This document shows, piece by piece, positions 1 to 12,087 of a stretch of DNA of 64,000 nt (the stretch's first letter is position 1; each line of letters begins with the position of its first letter). Under the pieces are notes generated by a model. The model did not search any database. It was not told the origin of the DNA and worked only from the letters and a program-made list of their open reading frames with translations. This DNA comes from Neocallimastix lanati (nom. inval.) (lineage: Eukaryota > Neocallimastigomycota > Neocallimastigomycetes > Neocallimastigales > Neocallimastigaceae), in NCBI GenBank assembly GCA_016946835.1, contig JACVTC010000040.1:968501-1032500 (forward strand). The letters run 5' to 3'. The position numbers were made by a program, and so were the translations under genes.

Positions 1-120
1 GATTAAAATATTTTTATATATTACATTTTTTTTATAAAAAAAAAAAAAATACATTAAATAATTTAAATATTTTTATATATTACATTTTTTTTATAAAAAA
101 AAAAAAAATACATTAAATAA
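1..120. repeat. Two tandem copies of a ~60-bp AT-rich unit
   Basis: Two nearly identical units of about 60 bases lie back to back. Each holds a TTTTTATATATTACATT segment, a T-run, an A-run and TACATTAAATAATTT. No coding sense is visible. From here to about 330 the DNA is A-rich, and I see no gene in it. Confidence 0.75.
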
Positions 121-330
121 TTTAAAGATAAAAATACAAGGTATATGAAAGATTAAGAAAATAAGAAATAATAAAAAAATAAAAATAAAAAAAAAAAAAA
201 TTTAATATAATTAAGAATAAAAAATAAGTTCAAAAGTTAAAAAAAAAAAATTTTTAATGTGATGTATACTACATGTAGTTACATGAACACCAATTAAATC
301 TAAAATATTAAAATAAAGAAGTTAACATCT

Positions 331-879
331 TTAAAAACAAGATAGTGTAGTATCTACTAAACTCTCTCCTGAACCACAAGAAAAGATCATCAAAAAAATT
401 GAATTACTTACTATAGGTTCTAGGTTTGGAACTATACTGTTAGTAAAATATGTATTGATGAGAATTAACAGGACTTCTAACTGTACTATATTCCTTTGCC
501 ATATCGGTACGACGTCGGCATTCTTGGTAATGATGGTGTTCCACAATATTCGGAATAGAAGATCCCTGTGAACTTTTTAGGAGTTATTCACTTAAATGTC
601 CCCGTTTCCCAATTGTTGCTCATCTAAAGCTAAAATTCCCCCAAGAAGGAATATATAAATATACATGTTTATGAAATTTAACTATTAATGAGGGTATTCA
701 AGGCTGAACTTGAATATATTATTATTCTAGTATTTATAAATTTGAAGTTATCGTAATTCGCACCTTTAATTCCTTGGAATTTACCGACATCAGGTCAATA
801 AGATTCAACATAACATCTTTGAATTTAGTTGATATTCTTTTTTTCCTAATTTTTTTTTTTTTTTTTTGTAGAGCACCAG

Positions 880-913
<34 letters not shown>

Positions 914-3700
914 ACTAAAGAATATTGTTACATGGAAGGGATATGGTTAAATGAGATTCTTAATGATACATTTGAAATTTTTACCATTTACAAAAAAAAA
1001 AAAAAAAAAAATCATTTTATTTGAAGAGAAGCACAAAAAAAAGCCAACCATTGGAAAACACTTGAAAGATCACGAGATAAAGGCATAAAAACACTAACCT
1101 TTGAGTTCCCTTTTTTTTTTTTTTTTGATATAATATAACTCTTAAACATTTTTTTTTTCTTTTTCAATGTTAAGATAATTTTTCTTGTTCGAAGAGTCAG
1201 AATCAATACACTAACAACAAATGCAGTGTTAATTAAAGGATTGTATATTTGTACATTCTTAGAAATTGTTTTTTGTTTGAACCTAAAAAAAAAAAGTGGA
1301 GCAAAATATAATGTAATGCTTTGCTAATAATATAGGATATGAATAATAGTTTTTTTAAATGTTAATGGAACTTTATTATTAGATAAAAAAAAAACTAGGG
1401 AAAGAAAAAAAGGAATTTTCTGACTTTAGTATTCATATAAGTGATAATTGGCTCAAGGGAAAAATCATGACTGAAGGGAATACCTAAGTAAATATACATA
1501 AATTCTTTAGGGATAGAATACATACCAAGGTGAAGTGTAGGTTCTTCATAATCAGAATATGAAGCAAAATTTAAGGGTTTAATAACCATCGTAACACATT
1601 TATTGATACCAACAGACATTTTATTTTTTAGTAACCCAACAAAAAAAAAACATGACAAAGTAGAGCCTTCATTTTTTTTTCATAAGGGTAATGAGCTTTA
1701 TAGTTTTTTTTTAGAAGTAAGTAAGATAGAGCTTTAGAAATGAAAAAAAAAATCAAAAAGCGTTTGTCAATGGATGGGATACCAAGAAAGTGAAAGTTTT
1801 TTTTTTATAAAGAATGTTGAAAATGGGAACAGAGTTGAAGAGCTTTTTTCTTTTTTTTTTTTTTTTATTTTGATTTGATTTAAAAAAAAAAAAAAAAAGA
1901 AACTACCTTAGAGAATTGACTCTTTTTTTTTTTCTTTAAAAATTTTCTTCTTTTAACAAATTTCTTTAATTAGAGAAATGTAGAGAACGGATACATTCTT
2001 CATGATTTTGCCTGTAAAAAACAAATTCTTCAGGTCTAAATAAAATTACTCTCAAAAAAAAAAAAAAAAAAAAAAAAAACATATTAACATATTTTGAGAT
2101 TCTATCTGTGAACTATTTTTGTTAGAATTTTATGACCGACATTTGATAAGAGAGAGATACCTCTATTAAAAATTACAATTAGAAAGATCGTCCTTTCTTT
2201 GGAATAGAAACAATAGATGCATAGTTCCATTCATTAAGAAAAAAAACCTTTTTTCAAATTTTGTTAAAAAATAATCTCAAGGGAGCACTTTACCAGTAGA
2301 AGGAAATATTCTTTTTTTCTTTCTTTTAGATCATGATTACAGAAGAAAGCTTTTTTAATAGAAAGAAATAGGATCAATTTTTTTTTTTTTTTTTTATATT
2401 CCAGGTAGTTTGGACTACAAAGATTATGAACGGAAAATATTTGCCCACCACAATGCCCAATAGTCTTGGTTTTAAGTTTTGAACAGGAGAATCAAGACAA
2501 GTAAGTCTAAGTCCTTATAATATTCAGTCCAACGTTTTTTTGAGACCACACCACACCAACCACGACTATCGTCTTTTGTTTATATAAAATAGTTAACTTA
2601 GTTTTGAAAATATTTTGCCTTTATAACGACTGGAACGTAAAGGGTGCTTTTAAATCTTTCTCAAAGTTTTTTGCCATAATTTATGAATACGGATTAAATT
2701 GATCTAAATAAGCATCCATCGAAAGGGGGTAATCTGAAAAAGGAAAAGGTTTAATATTTTCATATGCATAAAAATACTTGGCAATTAAAATATTCTTTTC
2801 TTTTACCTAACTCTAGGGGCAGTGGAAAGCAGCTTTAATTTCTTTATCAAACATGGATTGAAGTATTTATAAATTCTTTAATCATAATATCATCTGCTGC
2901 TGATGATATTTCATTTCATCAAATTTGGATTCAAGATTACTTTACTTTACTTGCTAAAACAGAAAAAATTAATTATGAGACGGTACATTTATATTCGGAG
3001 TATTACAATTAATGTTTAAGACCATTTAAAAAATTTTCTTATTTTCTTATTTTCTTAGGTTTATTTAAAACCATTTGGAAAGATTCTTGTTGAAAGATAA
3101 GAAGATAGGATAATGAATCAGAAATATCATTTACAAATGAACAAAGCTGAAGATAAATGTACATGAGGAAATCAATCAGAAATATCATTTACAAATGAAC
3201 AAAGCTGAAGATAAATGTACATGAGGAAATCATTAAGCTTTATTATAGATAATATGGTTGATGCAAGAAGATTTGGAACCTTTAGAATAGGTAATAATAC
3301 TACTACCAGTAAGATTAACAACAGGTATTTGGAAGGGCATACTAAAATCACCTAAAAAAAAAAAAAAGAAAAGTAAAAAGAGCAGAAGGTGAATTATTCC
3401 TTATTTTTGACGACTTAACCGTTTTTCCAATTTCAGAGAAAAGCATTTTTAACTAACGAGCTTCAGGTCATTTATAATATTAAGGAAAGAAGAAATATTG
3501 CCAATAGAACGAACAAAACAAAAAGGATTTATTTTTCTTTTGAATTTTTTTTTTTTTAACTTTATTATAATTGGATTTGAGGTCATTAGAAATTAGAATT
3601 AGAATTAGAATAACCTTTATGTTCTTTAGAGTTAATTTTAACAGAGGAATGAGACCATCATTTTAACAAATCATAGAATTCGTTTAAAAGGTATTATTAT
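331..3700 (-). mobile_element. Decayed LINE (non-LTR retrotransposon), endonuclease plus reverse transcriptase
   Basis: Reading on the minus strand, pieces of a LINE appear in the expected order. At about 3352-3236 there is an endonuclease-like stretch starting GDFSMPFQIP and containing TYSKGSKSSCINHI. At 2238-2192 the reverse transcriptase fingers read LNEWNYASIVSIPKKG. At 1658-1395 a palm/thumb stretch contains IPKEFMYIYLGIPFS followed by MNTKVRKFL. At 546-331 a possible C-terminal part contains PIWQRNIVQLEVLL. These motifs are typical of LINE polymerases. The frame changes many times between the pieces and poly-A/poly-T runs interrupt it, so no full-length protein remains. The element is therefore an old, inactive copy. 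Both ends are approximate; I could not find a 3' tail or target-site duplication. Confidence 0.72.
3115..3230. repeat. Perfect tandem duplication of a 58-bp segment inside the LINE remnant
   Basis: A 58-base block beginning AATCAGAAATATCATTTAC and ending ACATGAGGAAATC occurs twice in direct succession with no difference that I can see. The surrounding LINE is badly decayed, so the duplication must be much younger than the element. Confidence 0.85.
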
Positions 3701-4129
3701 TGAGAGCATTACTTTAATAATAATGTATTTGTGAAAATTTTCTAACTTTTGAAAAGTTGATATTTAAAAAAAAAGATCTAGATTAATTAATGATGCAATT
3801 ATAAAGTTTTTTTTTTTTATTTTTTACTGACCAATTTTTGAGTTTTATGAAATGAATTTCATGTAAAATTTGTTGAATACTCATCTGTAAATGGTGTATG
3901 AATGCCACGGTGAAAGTTTAAATAATATATATAGAGTTGAGTTCAATAGTACACAATAACTGTTATGATATTTCAAAAATAAGTAATACTGTAAATAATA
4001 CTGTAAAAATTGAAGTTTAAATTTGAGATAATTATAACAGGAAAAAAAAAATACTTTTTTCTGAGTGATTAGATAATTATTGGGATTGCGGAGTTTTTAA
4101 CAAACGTAATACCATTAATTTGTCGATCT
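3700..4129. other. AT-rich spacer with no recognised feature
   Basis: This is AT-rich sequence with T-runs and no convincing reading frame, RNA gene or repeat on either strand. Confidence 0.5.
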
Positions 4130-4135
4130 TTTAGA

Positions 4136-4327
4136 TTGATAATGAAATGGTATTCCGTTGAATCTATTGAATCTACCGTTGCTAAGAGCGTCTACGTCGA
4201 AATGATAAGGCATGGATTTTCATCTTCCAATGAAAGATCTGATACAGATTCGGTTGATTATACTTATACTGAAATTATTTCTTGCAATAATGGACATGGG
4301 TTATCATCGATGAATGGGAAAAGTTAG
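4136..4327 (+). CDS. Possible terminal exon or small unknown gene
   Basis: An open frame of 63 codons begins with ATGATAATGAAATGG-like sequence and ends at TAG. It is clearly less AT-rich than its surroundings and uses varied codons (for example GTCTACGTCGAA), as real coding sequence does here. The peptide is Ser-rich and acidic in its middle, has no signal peptide or membrane segment, and matches nothing I recognise. A CTTTTAG splice-acceptor-like site sits just before the frame, so this may be the last exon of a gene whose upstream exons I could not identify. It is followed at once by a repeat resembling a 3' untranslated region. Confidence 0.3.
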   Translation: MIMKWYSVESIESTVAKSVYVEMIRHGFSSSNERSDTDSVDYTYTEIISCNNGHGLSSMNGKS

Positions 4328-4344
4328 AAACTATTGCTTCTAAC

Positions 4345-4552
4345 ACACTTTTATAATTTTATAATATATAATGTTTAATTTCATGTATTTTATTTTTTTT
4401 TTTTATTTAAATCATGTAATTTTATTATTATATATAAAATAAATTTATTATTTATAATTTTATAATATATAATGTTTAATTTCATGTATTTTATTTTTTT
4501 TTTCATTTAAATCATGTAATTTTATTATTATATATAAAATAAATTTATTATC
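4345..4552. repeat. Two tandem copies of a ~105-bp AT-rich unit
   Basis: A block containing TTTATAATTTTATAATATA, TTTCATGTATTTTATTTT, AAATCATGTAATTTTATTA and TATATAAAATAAATTTATTA occurs twice in a row, differing mainly in the length of a T-run. It lies directly after the short frame ending at 4327. Confidence 0.85.
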
Positions 4553-4559
4553 TAATTCT

Positions 4560-4692
4560 AAAATATATATATAGTATATATATTTTTATTATTATAATGA
4601 TTATTAGAATAAAAACAAAGTATAAAGAAAGAAAATTTTCCAAATTTTTTGAACCTGACTTTTAAAAAATTAGAAAAGTTATTTAGTTTATC

Positions 4693-4723
<31 letters not shown>

Positions 4724-6310
4724 AAATTTCTTTGATAATTAGAATAAAGAAGAAATTAAAAAAAAAATTTCTAATCAAATGAAAAATAAAGGAAAAAACA
4801 TTTATTAAGATAATATTAATGTAAATAAAACAATTAAAAGTCACATTATTGGAATCTTTAAAAACCATTGGAAATGAACTAAAATAAGGAGAAGAAGAAA
4901 AGAAGAAATAATAACTACCATGGAATTGGATTCTGTTCTATATTTTTATTTGAATTTTGTTTTAAAAATAAATAAGGTATGTATTTTTTTTATCAACAAA
5001 TTTTAAATAAAAATGAAATTTTATTGAAAGCAAAATCCCTGTCTTGTGTTAGACAGTTACTGCAATCTTTTCCTACTAATATCTTTTTGAATTTGAAATC
5101 CATGACTTAATTTAGACAGTTTTAAGCAATAAAAAATCGTAAGTTTTAAAATGCTGTCTAGTTTCAAATCAATAAATATCCATTGATGAGCCTAATGAAG
5201 TTCGAATATTCTTAATTAAAAAGAAAATAAACCAAAAAAAAATCTCTTTGAAATTTAGACGAATACAGCAATCATTTCTTTTTTTAAAAAATTTATTTTA
5301 CTATTTTTTTTTTATTAAAGTTTTGAATTTTTTTCAAAATGAAAGAAAAAAAAAAAAGAAGTTTTTATTTTAATTTTATTTATATAAAATAAAATAAGAA
5401 TTAAAAAGATTTATTAATATTTAATAATATAAATATAATTTTAATAAAAAGCAATAATAAAATTATATTATTTCAAATAGAAATAAATATAAAAAACAAA
5501 TTAAATAAAATAATTAGCATTAGTCTAGTATTCAAAAAAACCAAAGAAAATAAGTTTTTTTTTTTTATTTAATTCAATTTTATTAATTAAAGTTTGAATT
5601 AAAAAATTTATTTCAAAAATATATAAAATAAAATATATATATTTGATATAAAATAGTAGAAATAATAGTATGTAAAGAAATAGATATAAAGTAATATTTC
5701 TTTTAATATAATATTTTTAATATTTTTATTTTAAATATAATAATATAATTAATGAGCACAATAATAAAAATTAAAAATTACATTAAATAACGCTATAAAT
5801 AATAATATAATACAATTATTTTAATAATGAATTATTAAAAAAACAAAAAAAGTAAAAAGTAAAAATCAAAAATTATATAAAATATAAAGAAGATTACATT
5901 AAATATAGCTATAAATAATAATATAAACAAATTTAAAAATCAAGATGTTAATTTTTGTTAATTTTTGTTAATTTTGTTGTTTTGTGTAATAATAAATAAA
6001 AATAGGAATTATTTTACAATCTTTTTGTTTTATTATTTTCTTTTTCTTTTAAAAAATTATAGAAATTTAAAAATGAAAAATAGTAAATCTGTACATCAAA
6101 TAAATTTTATATTTAAATAAATTAATGAATGAATAAAATATAAAATAAATCTTTTTTTTTTTTTTTTTTTTTTTTTTGTATCTTAAGTAAAAATTTTCTT
6201 AATTATATATATAAAAAAAAGGAATGTACATATACAAAAAAGGTAAAATAAAAATTAAAATCAATAGAATATTATTTTATTATTATTAAATATTTTATAA
6301 AAAAAAAAAA
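4560..6310. other. AT-rich spacer
   Basis: Homopolymer runs and AT-rich filler. A slightly less AT-rich patch near 5030-5215 has no lasting reading frame. I see no gene, RNA or structured repeat. Confidence 0.5.
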
Positions 6311-6930
6311 TGATGATTATCCTTTCTAAAGTGGCTTCAAGTACGAAGAGAGTAAATTGGAATACTTGAAAAGTACTGGAAGACTGTTGAAAGTGAACCT
6401 GATATTTTATATTGTTTTAAACTGGATATATAGTAACATTGGAGTTGTATAATTAATAATTTCATTTCATGATGTTTCATCATATTATCATTGTAATGAA
6501 TCTATTGTATTTTTTACTTTAGTATTATTTTGTAAATGTATTTTTCTCAGGTATCATTTAAACTCTTATGTAGCTATTGTAAAATGGAAATGTAGGTGAT
6601 TGATTCACTCTAAAGCTTGTGTTTAAAACATTATTTAATGGATGGGAATCTTTTTATTGTCTTTCACTATTACCATTTTATTTACATCCACATTTTAGCT
6701 AGTATATGATTATTCAACAAAAAATTTTTATGTTTTAAAGAGCTTTATTAATTGAAATAAAAACCAGTTATTCAAAAGATAAAAAGAAAATATTATTCAT
6801 TATAACAGAATATATAAGGGATTTATTTTATATTTTTTTTTTTTAATTTTTATATTTTTATTTATTTTTATATTCCTTAGTTTTTTATTATTTTAGTTTA
6901 TATTAGTTTTATTTTTATCATTTGTAATTA
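6311..6930. other. Moderately AT-rich spacer with no identified gene
   Basis: The base composition of 6311-6720 is less extreme than the filler around it, which suggests decayed unique sequence. All six frames are closed and I recognise no motif. Confidence 0.4.
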
Positions 6931-6940
6931 ATGGTTAATT

Positions 6941-7071
6941 ATGGAAAAAATATTGAAATTCTTTATGAAAAATTTTATATTATTTCTAAATAGTAATGTA
7001 AACACTATTATCACAGATATGAATAATATAGTATCAAGTTTTGATTATGATAGTATTAATAATATTGCTAG
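6941..7071 (+). CDS. Possible orphan first exon with a canonical splice donor
   Basis: From an ATG at 6941 the frame runs 43 codons plus two bases and then meets GTAAGT at 7072. That is the same donor type seen in the four-exon gene at 12088-13053. The peptide begins MEKILKFFMKNFILF and continues with a polar part containing SSFDYDSINNIAR. No downstream exon can be found, because a LINE remnant (about 7500-8110) and a 2-kb minisatellite follow. I infer that a gene was cut off by these insertions, or that its next exon lies beyond a very long intron. No family is recognised. Confidence 0.35.
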
Positions 7072-7499
7072 GTAAGTATAACTTTTTTTTTCCTTTTTTC
7101 CTTTGTATTTTATTTACATCTATATAATTTATTAAACTATCTTACTATATAATGAAAATATTAATACTGAATTTATTTTAACTTCCTAAATTTAAGATCA
7201 AATTTGTTATGATTTCCTTATACAGTAAATATGCTTCAAATTTACAATTTGAAGCCAGTATACCCCCTTATTTATTATAGTTTTCTTATGAAACCAATAT
7301 ACTCTAATGTATATGATAAAATGATTAACAAATCACCTTATCATATATACAACATTAACAAATTATATTATATTTAGATAATCTTTTAAATAATAATCTA
7401 TTTAATTTAATATAAAAAATACATATTTAATGTAATAAGATTATAAGATCAATACTTAAAAGTAAAGATCATCTAGAAAAGGTAAAGATTTCTGTAATT

Positions 7500-7720
7500 T
7501 TCCAATTCTTTACAGGCAAAGATCCAGTGAGAAAAGCTAGGTACACTAACACCACAACAAGGGCAACATTTAGGGCAATCTTCTGAGACTATTTTTCTTT
7601 TAATGGAAATACTAAATTGTCAAATTTAAACCCACACCTAATTCGAGAAATCCAAAAGAATCCCAATTGATACTTAGGATATTGAAATGTTAAGTCTTAA
7701 ATTTCTGAAATAAATTCAAA
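7500..7720 (-). mobile_element. LINE remnant, C-terminal zinc-knuckle part (minus strand)
   Basis: On the minus strand a frame at about 7720-7630 reads WISRIRCGFKFD. A shifted frame then reads IVSEDCPKCCPCCG followed by FSHWIFACKEL at about 7620-7500. The Cys-Cys-His-Cys spacing is the zinc knuckle found near the C-terminus of many LINE polymerases. The shift between the two pieces shows that the copy is dead. Confidence 0.55.
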
Positions 7721-7739
7721 ATTATTCTCCTTATAAATA

Positions 7740-8110
7740 ATTCCTTTTTTAGCTTTTGAGGGTTTGAAGACATCACTTTCCCAATAAAACTTTTGTAATT
7801 TCACTTATTTTATATTATGCTCCTCTCTTTGGTTCAAATAAAAGCAGATGCTCTAAAAGCTCAAAAAATTAATTAACAGAGGACTTTATTGGAGTTATGG
7901 ATTTAAATCTCGTAATTCTTATGTTAGTCTCTATGATATTACTCATGAATTGAGAATACCTCCTCTTTCAGCTCTCTGTGCTATAACTCAATTATGCTGC
8001 TTTAGAAAATGGAAAAACTCATCATATATACTATGTCCACATTACTCATGGAATAAAGAATCAAAGACTTTACTCAGAAATTGTTTTTTTACCATTTAAT
8101 TTCTTATCCA
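7740..8110 (+). mobile_element. LINE remnant, polymerase thumb part (plus strand)
   Basis: On the plus strand a readable frame at 7878-8100 gives GLYWSYGFKSRNSYVSLYD, then HELRIPPLSALCAITQ and CFRKWKNSSY. Just before it another frame gives YYAPLFGSNKSRCSKS. This is the thumb-side region that follows the YLGIPFS segment in LINE polymerases. It is head-to-head with the minus-strand piece at 7500-7720, with almost no gap, so the two may be halves of one inverted insertion. Confidence 0.55.
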
Positions 8111-8195
8111 AATGTGACATAGTAGAAGTATTATTAGTGAGATGATTAATAATACATGATGAGAAGAATAAAGGAAATTAAAACATATTTCTTTA

Positions 8196-10250
8196 ATGGG
8201 AGATGAATATATTTATTTATTAATTATATATTTATTATATATTTTTCTATTTATTAATTATATATTTATTATACATTTTTCTAATTGTTTTATTTTATTT
8301 CATTTTTATTTTTTTTATATATTTATTATTTATTATATTATATATTTATTCATTTTTCTATTTTTTTTTATTTTATTTCATTTTTTTTTATCTATTATTT
8401 TTATTTATTATATATTTATTATATATTTTTATTATACATTTTTCTTTTTTATTTTATTTTTTTTTTTTTTTTTGTTTTATTTTTTTTTATTATACATTTT
8501 TTTTTTATTTATATATATATATTTATTATTTATTATATATTTATTATACATTTTTACTATACATTTTTCTTTTTTTATTTTCATTTTTTATTTTTTTTAT
8601 ATATTTATTATTTATTATATTATATATTTATTCATTTTTTCTATTTTTTTTTTTTATTTTTTTTATCTATTATTTTTATTTATTATATATTTATTATACA
8701 TTTTTATTATACATTTTTCTTTTTTTATTTTATTATACATTTATCTATTTTTTATTTTATTTAATTTTTATATATATACATATATTTATTATTTATTATA
8801 TATTTATTATACATTTTTATTATACATTTTTCTTTTTTTATTTTATTATACATTTATCTATTTTTTTTTTTATTTTATTTTATATATATATATTATACAT
8901 TTTTCTTTTTTATTTTATTTTTATTATACTTTTTATTTATTATATATTTATTATACATTTTTCTTTTTTATTTTATTTTTATTATACATTTTTCTTTTTT
9001 ATTTTATTTTTATTATACATTTTTCTTTTTTATTTTATTTTTATTATACATTTTTCTTTTTTATTACTATTTTTTATTTATTTTTATCTTATATATTTTT
9101 ATTTTTTATTTTTTTTTTTTTTTTTATTTTATTTTTTTTATATACATATTTATTATTTATTACACATTTTTGTTTTTTTTTATTATACATAATTTATCTA
9201 ATTTTTCTTATTTTACTATTATTTTTAATTTATTATATATTTATTACACATTTTTTTTTTTATTTTTTATTTATTATATATTTATTATACATTTTTCTTT
9301 TTTATTTTATTTTTTTTTTTTATTTTACTATTATTTTTTATTTATTATATATTTATTATACATTTTTCTTTTTTATTTTATTTTTTTTTTTTATTTTACT
9401 ATTATTTTTTATTTATTATATATTTATTATACATTTTTCTTTTTTATTTTATTTTATTTTTTTTTATTTATTATATATTTATTATACATTTTTTTATTAT
9501 ACATTTTTCTTTTTTATTTTATTTTTATTATACATTTTTCTTTTTTATTTTATTTTTATTATCTATTATTTTTTATTTATTCTATTGATTATACCATTTA
9601 TACATTTTTCTTTTTTATTTTATTTTTATTATCTATTATTTTTTATTTATTCTATTGATTATACCATTTATACATTTTTCTTTTTTATTTTATTTTTTAT
9701 TGTTTTATTTATTATATATTTATTATACATTTTTCTTTTTTTTTTATTATACATTTTTCTTTTTTATTTTATTTTTATTATACATTTTTCTTTTTTATTT
9801 TATTTTTATTATCTATTATTTTTTATTTTATTTTTATTATCTATTATTTTTTATTTATTCTATTGATTATACCATTTATACATTTTTCTTTTTTATTTTA
9901 TTTTTTTTTTGTTTTATTTATTATATATTTATTATACATTTTTCTTTTTTTTTTATTATACATTTTTCTTTTTTATTTTATTTTTATTATACATTTTTCT
10001 TTTTTATTTTATTTTTATTATCTATTATTTTTTATTTATTCTATTGATTATACCATTTATACATTTTTCTTTTTTATTTTATTTTTTTTTTTTGTTTTAT
10101 TTATTATATATTTATTATACATTTTTCTTTTTTTTTTATTATACATTTTTCTTTTTTATTTTATTTTTATTATCTATTATTTTTTATTTATTCTATTGAT
10201 TATACCATTTATACATTTTTCTTTTTTATTTTATTTTTATATATTAGAAT
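8196..10250. repeat. T-rich minisatellite of about 2 kb
   Basis: The block is built from variants of ATTTATTATACATTTTTC followed by TTTTTTATTTTATTTT. From about 9540 a higher-order unit appears that includes TCTATTGATTATACCATTTA, repeated five times with variable spacing. The plus strand stays open for hundreds of codons, but the product would be only Phe, Tyr, Ile and Leu. I read this as a by-product of a strand with few A-starting stop codons, not as a gene. The array may expand and contract between strains. Confidence 0.85.
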
Positions 10251-10259
10251 ATGGTAGAG

Positions 10260-11487
10260 TATAAAAGTATTTCTAAATAACTTAATATATTATTATAAAT
10301 ATATAAGAATATTGTATATAAAGTATTTCTTAATTTTTAATGTTGAACATTTCATAAGAAATATTTTAATTCATATTCATTCTATTTGAATAAAAACATT
10401 CATCTATTTATTAATTAAATATTTTAATTCATATTCTATCATTCATCTATTAATTAAGAAATACTAAATTTTAAAAATAGAATAATAAATTATAATAATA
10501 TTTAAAATATAAACTAAAATATTTATTATTTTATTATTTTCTCAATATCATTTTTTCTTTTTATTATTATATAAATTTTGTATTAAACATTTATTATTAT
10601 GATTTTTTATTATAATGGTTAGGTCAATGTATATAGAATTTACAGTAAAAAAAATATCTTCATAGTATATTTTATGAAAAGTTTTTAACTAAAACTATTA
10701 CATGATATTTTTAATTACTTAATAAATTTATATATATAAAAATTGATAATAAACCTATAAAGAGAAAAATTTATATTTTATAATTTAATTATTTTTTTTT
10801 TTTTTTCATTTTTTCATTTTTTTATTTTTTCTTTTTTTCAATTTTCAATTTTCAGTTGGATTAGTTCATGGCTAAAATCTAGAATACTGACGCTTGAATA
10901 AATAGTTATTTTGGATCAACAGAGTGGTGCACCGCTTTCTTGTGATTAAGCAGTATATTGAAAAATCAGTTAATGACAAATTTTATTCTATTATTATTCC
11001 ATTCATTATTTAACATAAATAACTATGTAATATGTAGGCATTATCAATCTAGGATAACCTAATAACCTATTAAATAAAACTAGATTAAATAGCAATTTTT
11101 ATTGCATTATATGAATTAATCATATTTTATTTTTGTGATAATAAGGTGTTTTAATATCTTTTTTTTTTTTTTTTTTTTTATATATATATATATATTATTT
11201 AATAAATAAAGTTTTTTTTTTTATATATATATATATTATTTAATAAATAAAGTTTTTTTTTTTTTTTATTTTTATTTTTTCATTTTCAATTTTCAGTTAC
11301 ATGATAATTAATTGTATTTTGTGGTATTTTAATTTAATTTAATAATAATAAAAAAAAAAAAAAAGGAATTTTATAATAAAAAAAAAAAAAAAAAGAATTA
11401 AATACAAAAAAAAAATAAAATTAAAATTTTTTAATTTTATTTCTTAAACAGTTCTATGACTAAAAATTTTATTTTATTCTATTCTTA

Positions 11488-11535
<48 letters not shown>

Positions 11536-12087
11536 TCATTCATTATTTCATTTATTTAATATGAATATGAAATGGATGCTTTCAATATATTCTAATATAT
11601 TCTAATCCATTATTACTTTATTAGAATATTATTTAATATGTTTTATATTATTTAATATTTTTTTTTTTTATAAAAATACAAAACATTAACATATAAAAAT
11701 TTAAAATAAAATAAAAAAAGAAATATCAATATAAATAATCAGTTAATATATATATAAATCTATATAAACATAAATATATAAATATTTATCAATAAAAATA
11801 AAAATTCATGAAAATTAAAATAAATTTTTTTCTCTTTAAAAATTTATAAAAATAAATACAAAAACAAAAACAAAAAAAATAGAAAAAATAAAAAAATAAA
11901 AAAAAAAACATATATATATATATAAAGATATATAAAATAAATATATAAAATATATAAATAAATATAAAAGAAACTTTAAAGAATAAAAATAAAATAAAAT
12001 AAAATAAATAATAAAATAAATAATAAAATAAAATAAAATAAAATAAAAATAAAAATAAAAGTAAAAATAAAATAAAATAAAGTAAAT
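10260..12087. repeat. AT-rich spacer with simple repeats
   Basis: AT-rich filler. Two copies of a unit with TATATATATATATTATTTAATAAATAAAG lie at about 11180-11260 (given here in outline only), an ATT array at 11489-11536, and ATAAA/AATAAA runs at 11990-12085. A patch at 10850-10960 is less AT-rich but closed in all frames. Confidence 0.5.

Noticed and set aside
8196-9866. Open frame of 556 codons in the T-rich block
   Set aside because: The product would be only Phe, Tyr, Ile and Leu and follows the tandem repeat; it is a composition artefact of a strand nearly free of G.
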